Source: Candidatus Scalindua sediminis (lineage in GTDB: Bacteria > Planctomycetota > Brocadiia > Brocadiales > Scalinduaceae). Taken from it: a stretch of 50,824 nt of DNA. Under the pieces are notes generated by a model. That model made no database searches and was not told the DNA's origin. It worked only from the letters and a program-made list of their open reading frames with translations. The stretch lies in the NCBI GenBank assembly GCA_008636105.1, contig VSDH01000018.1:1-50824 (forward strand), given 5' to 3'. Below, one piece after another: positions 27,933-36,328 of the stretch; position 1 is the first letter of the stretch, and every line of letters starts with the position of its first letter. The position numbers and the translations under genes were made by a program.

Positions 27933-28284
27933 AGTGAACCTTTCTGGTTTTCCTGGAAAACTATAACGTTAGGATTTCTTAACTTCCGGATTTTCATATA
28001 CTGTATTTAGCTTATAAATTTGGGACTCCAATATCAAGGTAAATTTGCTATTATCCAGGGTGTGAGATTCAGCAAAATAAGTTATTGCCAAAACCCTGAT
28101 AATAGTTGCTGTACAATGTCTAGAAATTTTGCAAGGATAGATTAGGTTTAGCCTAATGGGGCTTTTCGGGATATGATCTGCGGAGGGTTCCTGCCTCAAT
28201 CTGTTGACTAACTAGTTGGATGGGCTATTTCATCAATCATTCCTATTCTACACGCCTGAATGGCATTAGGCGGGTAGAAAGGGG
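27933..28284. other. Intergenic stretch upstream of aconitase
   Basis: 352 bases between the small zinc protein and aconitase, both on the minus strand. A small GC palindrome, CGCCTGAATGGCATTAGGCG (28251-28270), is present. A weak promoter-like TTGATA with TATAAG 15 bases on lies near 28020-28050 on the minus strand. A 76-codon open frame here shows no protein character. Nothing else was found. Confidence 0.4.
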
Positions 28285-28545
28285 TTAATTTAATTCATAG
28301 AATCGATCTTCTAAAATATCTGGTTTGCCCGGAGACGTATCACCTATAGAATATGTACTTGTCGCCATTCTTTCGTTTAATAAGCCACATCTTTCACATA
28401 CGCGGTTATAAGGGCCTTTGCTAAGAAACCTCTTCCCACATTTTAAGCAAAGCCTCTTCTTCGATCTAGCTCTTGTAATATTAGATTTTTCTCTTAATCT
28501 CATTTTTTTCTTGTTTGAAATTATTTCGCCGGAGGTATTTTTCAT
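28285..28545 (-). CDS. Small basic zinc-ribbon protein
   Basis: An 86-residue protein when started at 28545, where AGGAGA lies seven bases upstream. The frame could also begin at 28563, but no ribosome site precedes that ATG. Residues 1-32 are very basic. A zinc knuckle follows, CLKCG and CERCG, separated by 14 residues. The C-terminus (from about 60) is acidic and polar. This pattern suggests nucleic-acid or ribosome binding, but I know no named family. It is upstream of aconitase by 352 bases, too far to imply an operon. Confidence 0.6.
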   Translation of the reverse strand: MKNTSGEIISNKKKMRLREKSNITRARSKKRLCLKCGKRFLSKGPYNRVCERCGLLNERMATSTYSIGDTSPGKPDILEDRFYELN

Positions 28546-28694
28546 TTTAAGTCTCCTCTTCATATAGGTAACAAAAAAATTACCAAAAAAGTTCCCTGAT
28601 CTTCATTTTTTGGTTGTGTTTTTAGGGTTTTTTGAACATAAATTTTGATGTTTTTTACCTGTTGGTTCCCTCAAGCTGTGTATTGATATTTAGC

Positions 28695-28722
28695 TTGACT
28701 TTTATATTGATTTATGTAAATT
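28695..28722 (+). promoter_or_regulatory. Possible promoter of the ABC-hppA operon
   Basis: TTGACT (28695-28700), a 16-base spacer and TAAATT (28717-28722) lie 88 bases before the ABC ATPase start and just before the hairpin at 28751-28785. Confidence 0.35.
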
Positions 28723-28750
28723 TATAAACAAATTGGATGAAAACTAGAAT

Positions 28751-28785
28751 GCCCACATCAGAAGAGTAATTTTTGATGTGGGCAC
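28751..28785 (+). terminator. Leader hairpin followed by T-rich tract (attenuator or terminator)
   Basis: TGCCCACATCA (28751-28761) and TGATGTGGGCA (28775-28785) form a perfect 11-base stem with a 13-base loop, followed by CTCTTTTATT. No gene ends upstream on the plus strand, so this is either the end of a short unannotated transcript or an attenuator in the leader of the ABC-hppA operon, whose TTG start is 24 bases further on. Confidence 0.55.
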
Positions 28786-28809
28786 TCTTTTATTAAAAAA
28801 TTCGCATAA

Positions 28810-29754
28810 TTGGATAATAATATCGCCATAAAAATAGAAGGCTTGACGAAGGTTTACAAGGGCTTTTGGGGCCGTAAAAAGGTGTTAGCCCTGGATAAGC
28901 TGAATATAGATATACAGAAAGGCAAAATCTTTGGTTTGCTAGGTCCTAATGGTTCTGGAAAAACAACTACGATAAAGCTTCTTTTGGGGTTAATATTTCC
29001 AACTGAAGGCAGGGCGTACGTATTGGGGAAGCCAACAGACGATGTGGCTACAAAGAGCAGGATTGGTTTTCTTCCGGAAGAATCATGTTTTTACAGGTTT
29101 TTAAATGCAGATGAAACCCTGGATTTTTACGGTCAATTATTTAGTATCCCCAGAAAGGAGAGAAAATTAAGAATAAACAGACTTATTGATCAGGTAGGGC
29201 TTGAATTTGCAAGAAAAAGACCATTGAGGCAATATTCAAAGGGAATGTTGCGTAGAATAGGTATTGCTCAAGCATTGATAAATGATCCAGACTTGATTAT
29301 CCTTGATGAACCAACCAGTGGGCTTGATCCTATTGGTACTAGAGAAACAAAGGATATAATTCTTGCGTTAAAAAAGCAAGGGAAGACCGTTCTTTTATGT
29401 TCTCATCTCTTATCTGATGTCCAAGACATTTGCGATAGGATAGCGATCCTTGATAGAGGTAAGTTACAAATTGCCGGAACAATTGATGAATTACTTTCCC
29501 GTAAAGACGTTGTTGAAGTGTTAATTCGTAATTTATCGGATGAAGCGATAAGTGAAGTTGAGGCATTTATAAAGGAGAAACAAGGGGAAGTGATCTCAAT
29601 CAAAACCCCATCCAACACACTTGAAGATTTATTCTTAAAGATAGTTCAGGAGCGAAACAGTTCCTTTCGGGATAGGAATAAAAGAGGCTACGAATTTGAT
29701 CAAATCGGGTCAGAAGCAATGAGTAGAAGTAATAAAACCGATCAATTAAATTGA
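28810..29754 (+). CDS. ABC transporter ATP-binding protein
   Basis: A 314-residue ATPase of the ABC-2 export type. Walker [10 protein letters not shown] (about residue 45), signature [10 protein letters not shown] (about 142) and Walker [14 protein letters not shown] are intact, with the H-loop in LLCSHLLSD. The C-terminal 90 residues after the nucleotide domain are extended, as in gliding-motility or drug-efflux type ATPases (GldA-like, CcmA-like). Substrate is unknown. It starts with TTG and lacks an obvious ribosome site. The permease follows after 16 bases. A leader hairpin lies 24 bases upstream, so expression may be controlled before translation. Confidence 0.9.
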   Translation: MDNNIAIKIEGLTKVYKGFWGRKKVLALDKLNIDIQKGKIFGLLGPNGSGKTTTIKLLLGLIFPTEGRAYVLGKPTDDVATKSRIGFLPEESCFYRFLNADETLDFYGQLFSIPRKERKLRINRLIDQVGLEFARKRPLRQYSKGMLRRIGIAQALINDPDLIILDEPTSGLDPIGTRETKDIILALKKQGKTVLLCSHLLSDVQDICDRIAILDRGKLQIAGTIDELLSRKDVVEVLIRNLSDEAISEVEAFIKEKQGEVISIKTPSNTLEDLFLKIVQERNSSFRDRNKRGYEFDQIGSEAMSRSNKTDQLN

Positions 29755-29770
29755 AAGGTTTATAATATAT

Positions 29771-31072
29771 GTGACACAATCTATGCGGCAAATCCTAGTA
29801 ATAGCAAAGCAAACGTTTAGGGAAGCAGTCAGGAATAAGATATTGCTTATTTTTGTTATTCTTAGTCTGATTGCTATTTGCTGCTCCTTTTTCATGCCAG
29901 TTGTTGGTGGTAGTGGAGAAAGAATAAAGATTGTCGAATCCATGTGTCTGCGTTCCATTACTTTTTTTGGAATACTGGCAGCAATTTTGATCTCCGCATC
30001 GTCTATTCCAACCGATATAGAAGACAAGCTACTTTGGACGATAACCACAAAACCAATTAGCCGAATCAACTTAATCTTTGGAAAAATCACAGGTTTTATT
30101 TACATAATAGGATTATTGCTATTAATAATGGGTAGTGCCAGCTATGCCTTGATCAGATTTGCAGCCTCAAGGCAAGATGTTCAGAACGGTAAAGAACTCA
30201 TAGCAAGAGTGAAATTCGAACCTTCAGATTTGCAAGTAACAGGGAAGTCAGCAAAAAATATTGGAGATGTTTACTGGATAGAAGGTGGAGGAAGAGGGAC
30301 GTCTAAATGGGACTTTGAAGGGTTAAGTTACAAAGAAAGACCTGGTGAACTTGAGATTGAAGCAAAATTGCTTGTGGAAAGTAAAAAAAGATTTACAAGA
30401 AAAATTCCCATAAACATCAAAATTATAAATCCTTATACAGGAAAGGTACAAGTCGAATCAATAGAGGTATCTAACAACAAACCAGCTTCATTGAAATTAA
30501 GCACTAAAACCTTAGAAGGGAGTGAAAAATTAACGCTTGTAATATCACCAGAGAATCCCGGGGATTTTATTGGTATGAATTCCGATAGTTTAAAGGTTTT
30601 TTTGGGAGAAAAGAGTTTTGAATATAATTTTCTTAAGGGGTTGACGATAATCTCATCCCAATTCATCTTGATGATAGTAATAGCAACACTGGGGTCTACT
30701 TTCCTTTCTCTGCCTGTTAATATTCTCTTTTGTTTGTTTATATTCTTTTGTGGTAATATAATTGATTTTATGCGTGACTTGTCAACGGTTATTAATGTCT
30801 TTGGAGCGCACGAACATGATCACGGGATATCAGACGTTGTAAATAAACCAAATACAATTGTGTTTTTTTTAAATTATATTTTGAAAAAACCTTTGTTAGC
30901 GTTAAGTTATGTACTACCAAATTTCAAAAACTTCAATGTAGGGCATTATTTTATTGATAGTATAAATATTCCATACAGAAAGATATTCGCAAGTTTTGGT
31001 TATGTTCTTTTATATGCCTTGATTTGTCTACCTTTATCATTTGTGGTTTTTAAGAGAAGAGAATTTACTTGA
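29771..31072 (+). CDS. ABC-2 type transporter permease
   Basis: A 433-residue membrane protein starting with GTG. Helices are seen at about 23-45, 60-82, 105-130, then a periplasm-type soluble loop of about 165 residues (135-300), then three or more helices (305-345 and 385-430). The N-terminal pattern IAKQTFREAVRNKILLIFVILSL is typical of ABC-2 permeases. It should pair with the ATPase gene just upstream. The large soluble insert between helices is unusual for a simple exporter and may contact a substrate or envelope partner. The product exported is unknown. Confidence 0.85.
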   Translation: MTQSMRQILVIAKQTFREAVRNKILLIFVILSLIAICCSFFMPVVGGSGERIKIVESMCLRSITFFGILAAILISASSIPTDIEDKLLWTITTKPISRINLIFGKITGFIYIIGLLLLIMGSASYALIRFAASRQDVQNGKELIARVKFEPSDLQVTGKSAKNIGDVYWIEGGGRGTSKWDFEGLSYKERPGELEIEAKLLVESKKRFTRKIPINIKIINPYTGKVQVESIEVSNNKPASLKLSTKTLEGSEKLTLVISPENPGDFIGMNSDSLKVFLGEKSFEYNFLKGLTIISSQFILMIVIATLGSTFLSLPVNILFCLFIFFCGNIIDFMRDLSTVINVFGAHEHDHGISDVVNKPNTIVFFLNYILKKPLLALSYVLPNFKNFNVGHYFIDSINIPYRKIFASFGYVLLYALICLPLSFVVFKRREFT

Positions 31073-31081
31073 GATATTGAC

Positions 31082-31915
31082 ATGAGAAAATCCTCATTAC
31101 CAAAATTAACTATTATATCATCATTAATTATATTTATACTTTCTGCGCTGTATTTCTTGCAATCCAGGATTAACCATCTAAGAAAGGAATCTAACCAAGA
31201 CTCCTTATACCTTGACCCAACGGAAACTATACCAATGATACTCTTGGGCAGCTTCAGGGGGGTTCTGGTTGATTTTTTATGGATTCGAGGTATCGCAAGG
31301 TTTGAGGAAAGGAAATTCTACGAACTACTTGCCATAAATAATCTAATTGCGAAATTACAACCACAATTTCCATCTGTATGGATATTTCAAGCATGGAACA
31401 TGAGCTATAATATTGCCCATGAATGGGAATCACCAGAAAACAAATGGAAATGGATCAAAGCAGGACTGGAATTTGCAGAAAAAGGTGCTTTAAAGAATCC
31501 GACAAGCGGGGATCTGTTTTTTGAGATTGGTTATATTTATTTTCATAAATTTGATTCCGTAAGCTTTAAATATAATGATTTTTACAGAAAGCAATTAATG
31601 GAGGAAACAGGGAAAGACAATTATGAGCAAGCACTCTATTGGGTAAGAAAGTCTTTAGATTACAGTTCAATGCTTCGTAGTAAGCTTGTGATTGAAAGGG
31701 CCGTGTGCTATATATTATGGCGCGCCTCGCTCCGAGCCGAAAAAGAAGGTAAATTGAGGGATGCTTTTGAATATGCAAAGGCATCTATTAAAGAATGGGA
31801 AAATTATCTGGAGAGACATCCTGAGGATCCTGATGGTAAAGCCGGAAGTTCTTTAAAGACGATTAACGAAAAAAAAATACAACTTGAACAACAGATAGAA
31901 AGGTACAAACAATGA
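31082..31915 (+). CDS. Membrane-anchored TPR-like protein of unknown function
   Basis: A 277-residue protein with one N-terminal transmembrane anchor (about residues 9-27) and a soluble helical remainder facing the other side. The region from about 60 to 250 is made of paired helices (ISRFEERKFYELLAINNLI, WEWIKAGLEFAEKGALKNP-like segments, YEQALYWVRKSLDY, DAFEYAKASIKEWENYLERHPEDP) that resemble TPR repeats. The gene is nine bases after the permease and overlaps hppA by four, so it belongs to the same translational unit. It may serve as a partner of the ABC exporter. Function is inferred from position only. Confidence 0.75.
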   Translation: MRKSSLPKLTIISSLIIFILSALYFLQSRINHLRKESNQDSLYLDPTETIPMILLGSFRGVLVDFLWIRGIARFEERKFYELLAINNLIAKLQPQFPSVWIFQAWNMSYNIAHEWESPENKWKWIKAGLEFAEKGALKNPTSGDLFFEIGYIYFHKFDSVSFKYNDFYRKQLMEETGKDNYEQALYWVRKSLDYSSMLRSKLVIERAVCYILWRASLRAEKEGKLRDAFEYAKASIKEWENYLERHPEDPDGKAGSSLKTINEKKIQLEQQIERYKQ

Positions 31916-34296
31916 CAAAGGAATTTCTTAAACAAAGGTTACTTTGCAAAGTAATCTTGCTATTTATCATTATAACTTTTGTGTTGCAAGGGGCTGTATA
32001 CGCAACTTCTTCAAAGGAACATTCTAAAGGAATTAATATTGTTCAAACCAGTTTAGCAACAGTACAAACATTGAAGCTCAACAAGGATATTCAAAAAGTA
32101 TCTGGTGAGCAATCCAGATCAATACCCATATTTTGGTGGCTTGCACCAATCGGAGCAGTTTGTGCACTATTTTTTGTTCGTAAATTCTATAAAGAAGTGA
32201 TGGGTTACCCCGAGGGTGATGAAAGAATGGTAGAGATTGCCGGGCATGTTCGAGAGGGGGCTTTTGCCTATTTGAAGCAGCAATACAAGGTTGTTGCCAT
32301 ATTTTTTATATTTGTATTCATTGCACTTTTAATACTCTCTTTTGGATTAAAGATTCAATCCGGATTTGTGCCATTTGCCTTTCTGACAAGCGGATTTTTG
32401 TCGGGGCTTGCAGGATTCCTGGGAATGAAGATGGCAACAAATGCAAGCGCAAGGACAACAGAAGGGGCAAAAAAGTCATTGGATCAGGGTTTGAAGATAG
32501 CTTTTAGAAGTGGTGCAGTGATGGGATTAATTGTTGTTGGACTGGGTCTTTTAGATGTATCTGTGTGGTTCTTTGTACTTCGAAAGTTTACAGATGTTTC
32601 CCTTACTGAGATGGCCGTAATACTTCCCTGTTTTGGTATGGGCGCAAGTTTTCAAGCCCTCTTTGCAAGGGTAGGAGGAGGTATTTTCACAAAGGCTGCA
32701 GATGTGGGCGCTGACCTGGTAGGAAAAGTTGAAGCTGGTATCCCCGAAGATGATCCCAGGAACCCCGCAACCATTGCTGATAATGTTGGTGACAATGTTG
32801 GTGACGTGGCCGGGATGGGCGCTGATCTGTATGAATCATATTATGCCTCAATACTTGCCAGCGCTGCATTGGGTGTTGCTTGCGGCCTAGGCATTGCAGG
32901 ACTTGTGTTACCGATGTGCATCGCAGGTATTGGAATCATTCTATCTATCATAGGTATCCGACTTGTAAAAACCAAAGAAGGGGCATCACAAAAGGAACTC
33001 TTAAAATCTTTAGGAAGGGGCGTAAACGTAAGCTCAATCTTAATCGTGATACTGTCTGCAGTTATTATAAAGTTCCTACTTCCCGGACATTTTGGAATCT
33101 GGGGTTCGATAGTTACAGGTTTGATCGCCGGTATTATTATAGGTAAAGGAACAGAATACTTTACATCTGCTGATCATGGTCCGACAAAAGGTATTGCAAA
33201 CCAAGCAAAAACCGGTTCTGCTACACTGATTATAGATGGTGTTGCTACAGGTATGCTGTCAACCATAATTCCTGTAACCACCATTGCTGTTGCCATTATG
33301 TTAAGTTTTATGTTTGCCGGTGGATTCTCAAGTACCGCCATGGGGCTTTATGGTATCGCTATTGCCGCAGTAGGTATGTTGTCAACGCTCGGAATTACAC
33401 TGGCAACCGATGCTTATGGTCCTATTGCAGATAATGCCGGTGGTAATGCAGAGATGAGTAAACAGGAGCCAATAGTCAGAGAAAGGACAGATGCCCTTGA
33501 TTCTCTTGGAAACACGACAGCCGCTACAGGTAAAGGATTCGCAATCGGCTCAGCAGCATTAACAGCTATGGCATTACTTGCAGTATTTGTTGAAGAGATT
33601 AAAATAGGTCTGGAAAGGACTGGTGTCCATGCTGTGGAAGTAGCCGGTCGTATGGTAGATACTACAGCACTGCAGATATCTGACTTGATGAGTTATTATA
33701 ATGTTACACTGATGAACCCTAAAGTCCTTGTAGGCATTTTTATCGGTTCTATGGTGTCATTTGTATTCTGTGCTTTGACTATGAAGGCTGTCGGCAGGGC
33801 AGCGGGAAAGATGGTAGAAGAAGTAAGAAGGCAGTTCAGGGAAATAAAGGGTATAATGGATGGGACAGGTAAGCCTGATTATGCAGCGTGTGTATCCATA
33901 AGCACAAAGGGTGCTCAGAGGGAAATGCTGCTTCCATCATTACTGGTAATATTTATTCCTATAGCTGTCGGCCTGATTTTAGGTGTCCCCGGAAGTATGG
34001 GATTGCTGGTCGGCGGATTATCAACAGGGTTTCTTCTGGCTATCTTTATGGCAAATGCCGGTGGTGCCTGGGACAATGCGAAAAAGTATATTGAAACAGG
34101 ACAGCTCGGAGGTAAGGGTTCTGAAGCACACAAGGCTGCTGTCGTTGGTGATACGGTAGGAGACCCGTTTAAGGACACATCCGGTCCGTCACTAAACATC
34201 CTTATTAAATTAATGTCAATTGTTTCAGTTGTTTTTGCCGGGTTAATAGTGAAGTTCTCACCAAAAATTGGAGCTTTTTTACATATTATTAAATAA
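31912..34296 (+). CDS. hppA: K+-dependent membrane-bound pyrophosphatase
   Basis: HppA couples pyrophosphate hydrolysis to pumping of H+ or Na+. The 794-residue protein has the active-site segments DVGADLVGKVEAGIPEDDPRNPATIADNVGDNVGDVAG, GNAEMSKQ and DTVGDPFKDTSGPSLNILIKL. The stretch GNTTAATGKGFAIGSAALTA (33508 onwards) has alanine where K+-independent enzymes have lysine, pointing to the K+-dependent class; H+ versus Na+ as pumped ion cannot be settled here. The N-terminus has a hydrophobic signal (about residues 10-26, ending VLQGAVYATS) plus a soluble stretch before the first helix, longer than in most family members. It ends the ABC operon. A MITE lies one base after its stop. Confidence 0.95.
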   Translation: MTKEFLKQRLLCKVILLFIIITFVLQGAVYATSSKEHSKGINIVQTSLATVQTLKLNKDIQKVSGEQSRSIPIFWWLAPIGAVCALFFVRKFYKEVMGYPEGDERMVEIAGHVREGAFAYLKQQYKVVAIFFIFVFIALLILSFGLKIQSGFVPFAFLTSGFLSGLAGFLGMKMATNASARTTEGAKKSLDQGLKIAFRSGAVMGLIVVGLGLLDVSVWFFVLRKFTDVSLTEMAVILPCFGMGASFQALFARVGGGIFTKAADVGADLVGKVEAGIPEDDPRNPATIADNVGDNVGDVAGMGADLYESYYASILASAALGVACGLGIAGLVLPMCIAGIGIILSIIGIRLVKTKEGASQKELLKSLGRGVNVSSILIVILSAVIIKFLLPGHFGIWGSIVTGLIAGIIIGKGTEYFTSADHGPTKGIANQAKTGSATLIIDGVATGMLSTIIPVTTIAVAIMLSFMFAGGFSSTAMGLYGIAIAAVGMLSTLGITLATDAYGPIADNAGGNAEMSKQEPIVRERTDALDSLGNTTAATGKGFAIGSAALTAMALLAVFVEEIKIGLERTGVHAVEVAGRMVDTTALQISDLMSYYNVTLMNPKVLVGIFIGSMVSFVFCALTMKAVGRAAGKMVEEVRRQFREIKGIMDGTGKPDYAACVSISTKGAQREMLLPSLLVIFIPIAVGLILGVPGSMGLLVGGLSTGFLLAIFMANAGGAWDNAKKYIETGQLGGKGSEAHKAAVVGDTVGDPFKDTSGPSLNILIKLMSIVSVVFAGLIVKFSPKIGAFLHIIK

Positions 34297-34297
34297 T

Positions 34298-34440
34298 ACC
34301 TAAATTGAGCGATTTGTGTAGCCGCAACCTTCAGGTTGCGTAACTTACGTGAGATTATCATATACCCATTAGATGATGAGAAACGCAGGCTAAAGCCTGC
34401 GGCTACTATAATATAAGGTATAAAATCGCTCAATTTAGGT
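34298..34440. repeat. Palindromic MITE-like element, copy B
   Basis: The cleanest copy, 143 bases. The termini ACCTAAATTGAGCGATTT and AAATCGCTCAATTTAGGT are perfect inverted repeats. Inside, GTAGCCG/CGGCTAC brackets two hairpins, CGCAACCTTCAGGTTGCG and CGCAGGCTAAAGCCTGCG. The three bases before (AAT, 34295-34297) are repeated after it (34441-34443). It begins one base after the hppA stop codon. Confidence 0.85.
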
Positions 34441-34520
34441 AATAGTAAGGGGCTTTATTCGTGGGTGTATATATGAATCTATTAGCTTTTTTTATATATC
34501 GTGTATATGGAATTTGAGAA

Positions 34521-34757
34521 ATGGTTGAGGAATTAAATAGAAGTAACGACATAAGTTGCCCTAATTCAAGCTGTGAATATGACCATCATCTAAAAGGTGC
34601 AAACTTTTGCATGCTTTGCGGTACATTGTTGTACCAGAGGTGCGAGGATTGTTTATCTGCCAATCCACAGTACGCCAAGTTTTGTTACTATTGCGGTACA
34701 AGTCTGTTGGAGCTCAGGTCGATGCATGGTCAGTACGAGGGTACAGAAGAAGACTAG
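34521..34757 (+). CDS. Small double zinc-ribbon protein
   Basis: A 78-residue protein with three CxxC-type pairs: CPNSSC near residue 13, CMLCG near 30, then CEDC near 41 and CYYCG near 55. This is the double zinc-ribbon pattern (DZR-like) found in small regulatory or structural proteins. No catalytic residue or membrane segment is seen. The ribosome site is weak. It lies between the MITE and rsfS, 145 bases upstream of rsfS. Confidence 0.65.
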   Translation: MVEELNRSNDISCPNSSCEYDHHLKGANFCMLCGTLLYQRCEDCLSANPQYAKFCYYCGTSLLELRSMHGQYEGTEED

Positions 34758-34902
34758 AGTAAATGCCAATTTAAAAGAGTTGGATTTCACTGAATTGGTT
34801 CAGAGATAAGTTGCTTTCTACGTTGAACCAAAGATAATAAAAGAGAATTTTACAGGGCTGATAAAATAATTAGGGAGTTTCAATACGTTAGATTCGAAAG
34901 AT

Positions 34903-35226
34903 GTGGCAATTACGTGTGCTAGAATTGCCGATGAAAAGAAGGCACAAGATGTAATTGTACTTGACATAAGCAAATTAACCTTTATTGCAGAATATTTTGT
35001 AATTTGTACTGGAATTAATGAACGGCAACTTCATACCATAGCTGATGAAATAGAAGTAAAGTTGAGAAAACTTTCCAAAGGAAGGATTGGGATAGAAGGA
35101 TACAATGAAGCAAAGTGGATACTTATGGATTATGGTGACGTTATCGTGCATCTCTTTGGTAAAGAAATGAGAAGTTTCTATGATTTAGAACTATTGTGGG
35201 GAGATGCCCCCAAGATTTCCTGGTAG
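34903..35226 (+). CDS. rsfS: Ribosome silencing factor RsfS
   Basis: RsfS binds ribosomal protein L14 and blocks subunit joining when nutrients are low. The 107-residue protein shows KKAQDVIVLDISKLTFIAEYFVICTGINERQL, GYNEAKWILMDYGDVIVHLF and RSFYDLELLWGDA, all hallmark. The GTG at 34903 is the first standard start, but family members have about five more residues, and the upstream codons read LDSKDVA, exactly as expected. AGGGAG lies at 34872-34877, seven bases before ACG 34885, so translation may start there or at another non-standard codon. In many genomes rsfS follows nadD; here nadD is 11 kb away. Confidence 0.9.
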   Translation: MAITCARIADEKKAQDVIVLDISKLTFIAEYFVICTGINERQLHTIADEIEVKLRKLSKGRIGIEGYNEAKWILMDYGDVIVHLFGKEMRSFYDLELLWGDAPKISW

Positions 35227-35245
35227 TTGTGTGCTGGATTTTTTG

Positions 35246-36328
35246 CTAAGGTAAAAAACTGTTTGGCTTCTTCAGCTTTTGTGGAAGGTATTTTTCAATT
35301 ACATAGTTCAATCCATGCTTAGCCAAAGATTGCTGTTCTGCTCTGACACCCATATCTATTAGTTTATTGATTGCGTTCTGCCATTCTTTGTGTGACTTTA
35401 TAAACGGGTCATTTTTTAGGGCGTCTTTTGCCCTTTTCACGTCTACGTCTTTTAATGGGTGTGTGGGAAGTTTATAATCAATAATATCCTGTGGTGTTAT
35501 GCCAAGATATCGTGCATTAGGAACACAAAAGTATTTGTTTATGTGTGCTGCATTTCCCGAGCCAACTTTTAAGGTTCTGTATATGTTAGTGATACCATAG
35601 GGGTCTCCATCAACAAAGACATATACAGGAATCTTTTTTCCCTCAGACAAACGTCTGATAAATCTCCTGCATGCCCTGGTCGGCACGCCTCCCATAGAAA
35701 TCAATATGCAGTTTGTCTTCTTCCAGTAATTGTGTTTTACAAGTCTTTGGAACATTCCAGCAGTTTCTATCACTAATATAAACTTTGCTTTCGTTTCGAA
35801 TTTCAGATGCTCAACCGAAATTGGGATGGAGTATGCTCCAGAACCAAATTTGGTACAGTCAATCTTGATCTGCTTACCTGTATCCTGGTCTCTATCCACC
35901 ACTACTAATTGCCCTGCCACATCACCCCCCTTCTCCTCCGGAATGAATCCCAACTGCTCCCTGTTGACCTCGAACATTGCTTCAACATCATCCATTAGCG
36001 TATCGGATTCCGGTTGTTCGTCAAAACGCGCGTCACCCCAGTTCTTTGATACATAGTAAGCCTCCCTCTTTGTGGCTATGTCATCTTTTTCAATGAGTTC
36101 TTTTGAAAGAGACATCAGCCTTAATGTCTGGGCAAATGTTTTTACGGTATTTACGGTCAAAGTACGGACCTTCTTTTGCCCTCTTAGTTCAAAAAAACCT
36201 CTCTTAGGAGTATATTTAACATTACTCAGCGCACGAATTGGAAAATGCATGGAGGGTTTTTGTCTTTTGGTAATCTTATTATGAATGGATGATGCTGACT
36301 GTTTAATTCTCGTAATTGTTTGTGTCAT
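35246..36328 (-). CDS. top6A: DNA topoisomerase VI subunit A (Spo11-like)
   Basis: Topoisomerase VI is a type IIB enzyme that passes one DNA duplex through another; subunit A cuts with an active-site tyrosine. The 360-residue protein has the winged-helix tyrosine motif KREAYYVSK (Y91-Y92) and the Toprim domain: VIETAGMFQRL (E188) and VYVFVDGDPYGI (D240, D242). Length and motifs match the archaeal and plant TopVIA. Its start overlaps the end of top6B by four bases (ATGA), with AGGAG upstream, so the subunits are coupled. Bacterial TopoVI is rare; see findings. Confidence 0.95.
   Translation of the reverse strand: MTQTITRIKQSASSIHNKITKRQKPSMHFPIRALSNVKYTPKRGFFELRGQKKVRTLTVNTVKTFAQTLRLMSLSKELIEKDDIATKREAYYVSKNWGDARFDEQPESDTLMDDVEAMFEVNREQLGFIPEEKGGDVAGQLVVVDRDQDTGKQIKIDCTKFGSGAYSIPISVEHLKFETKAKFILVIETAGMFQRLVKHNYWKKTNCILISMGGVPTRACRRFIRRLSEGKKIPVYVFVDGDPYGITNIYRTLKVGSGNAAHINKYFCVPNARYLGITPQDIIDYKLPTHPLKDVDVKRAKDALKNDPFIKSHKEWQNAINKLIDMGVRAEQQSLAKHGLNYVIEKYLPQKLKKPNSFLP

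Noticed and set aside
27969..28199. 76-codon open frame on the minus strand upstream of aconitase
   Set aside because: No recognisable protein character; lies in an ordinary leader-like gap.
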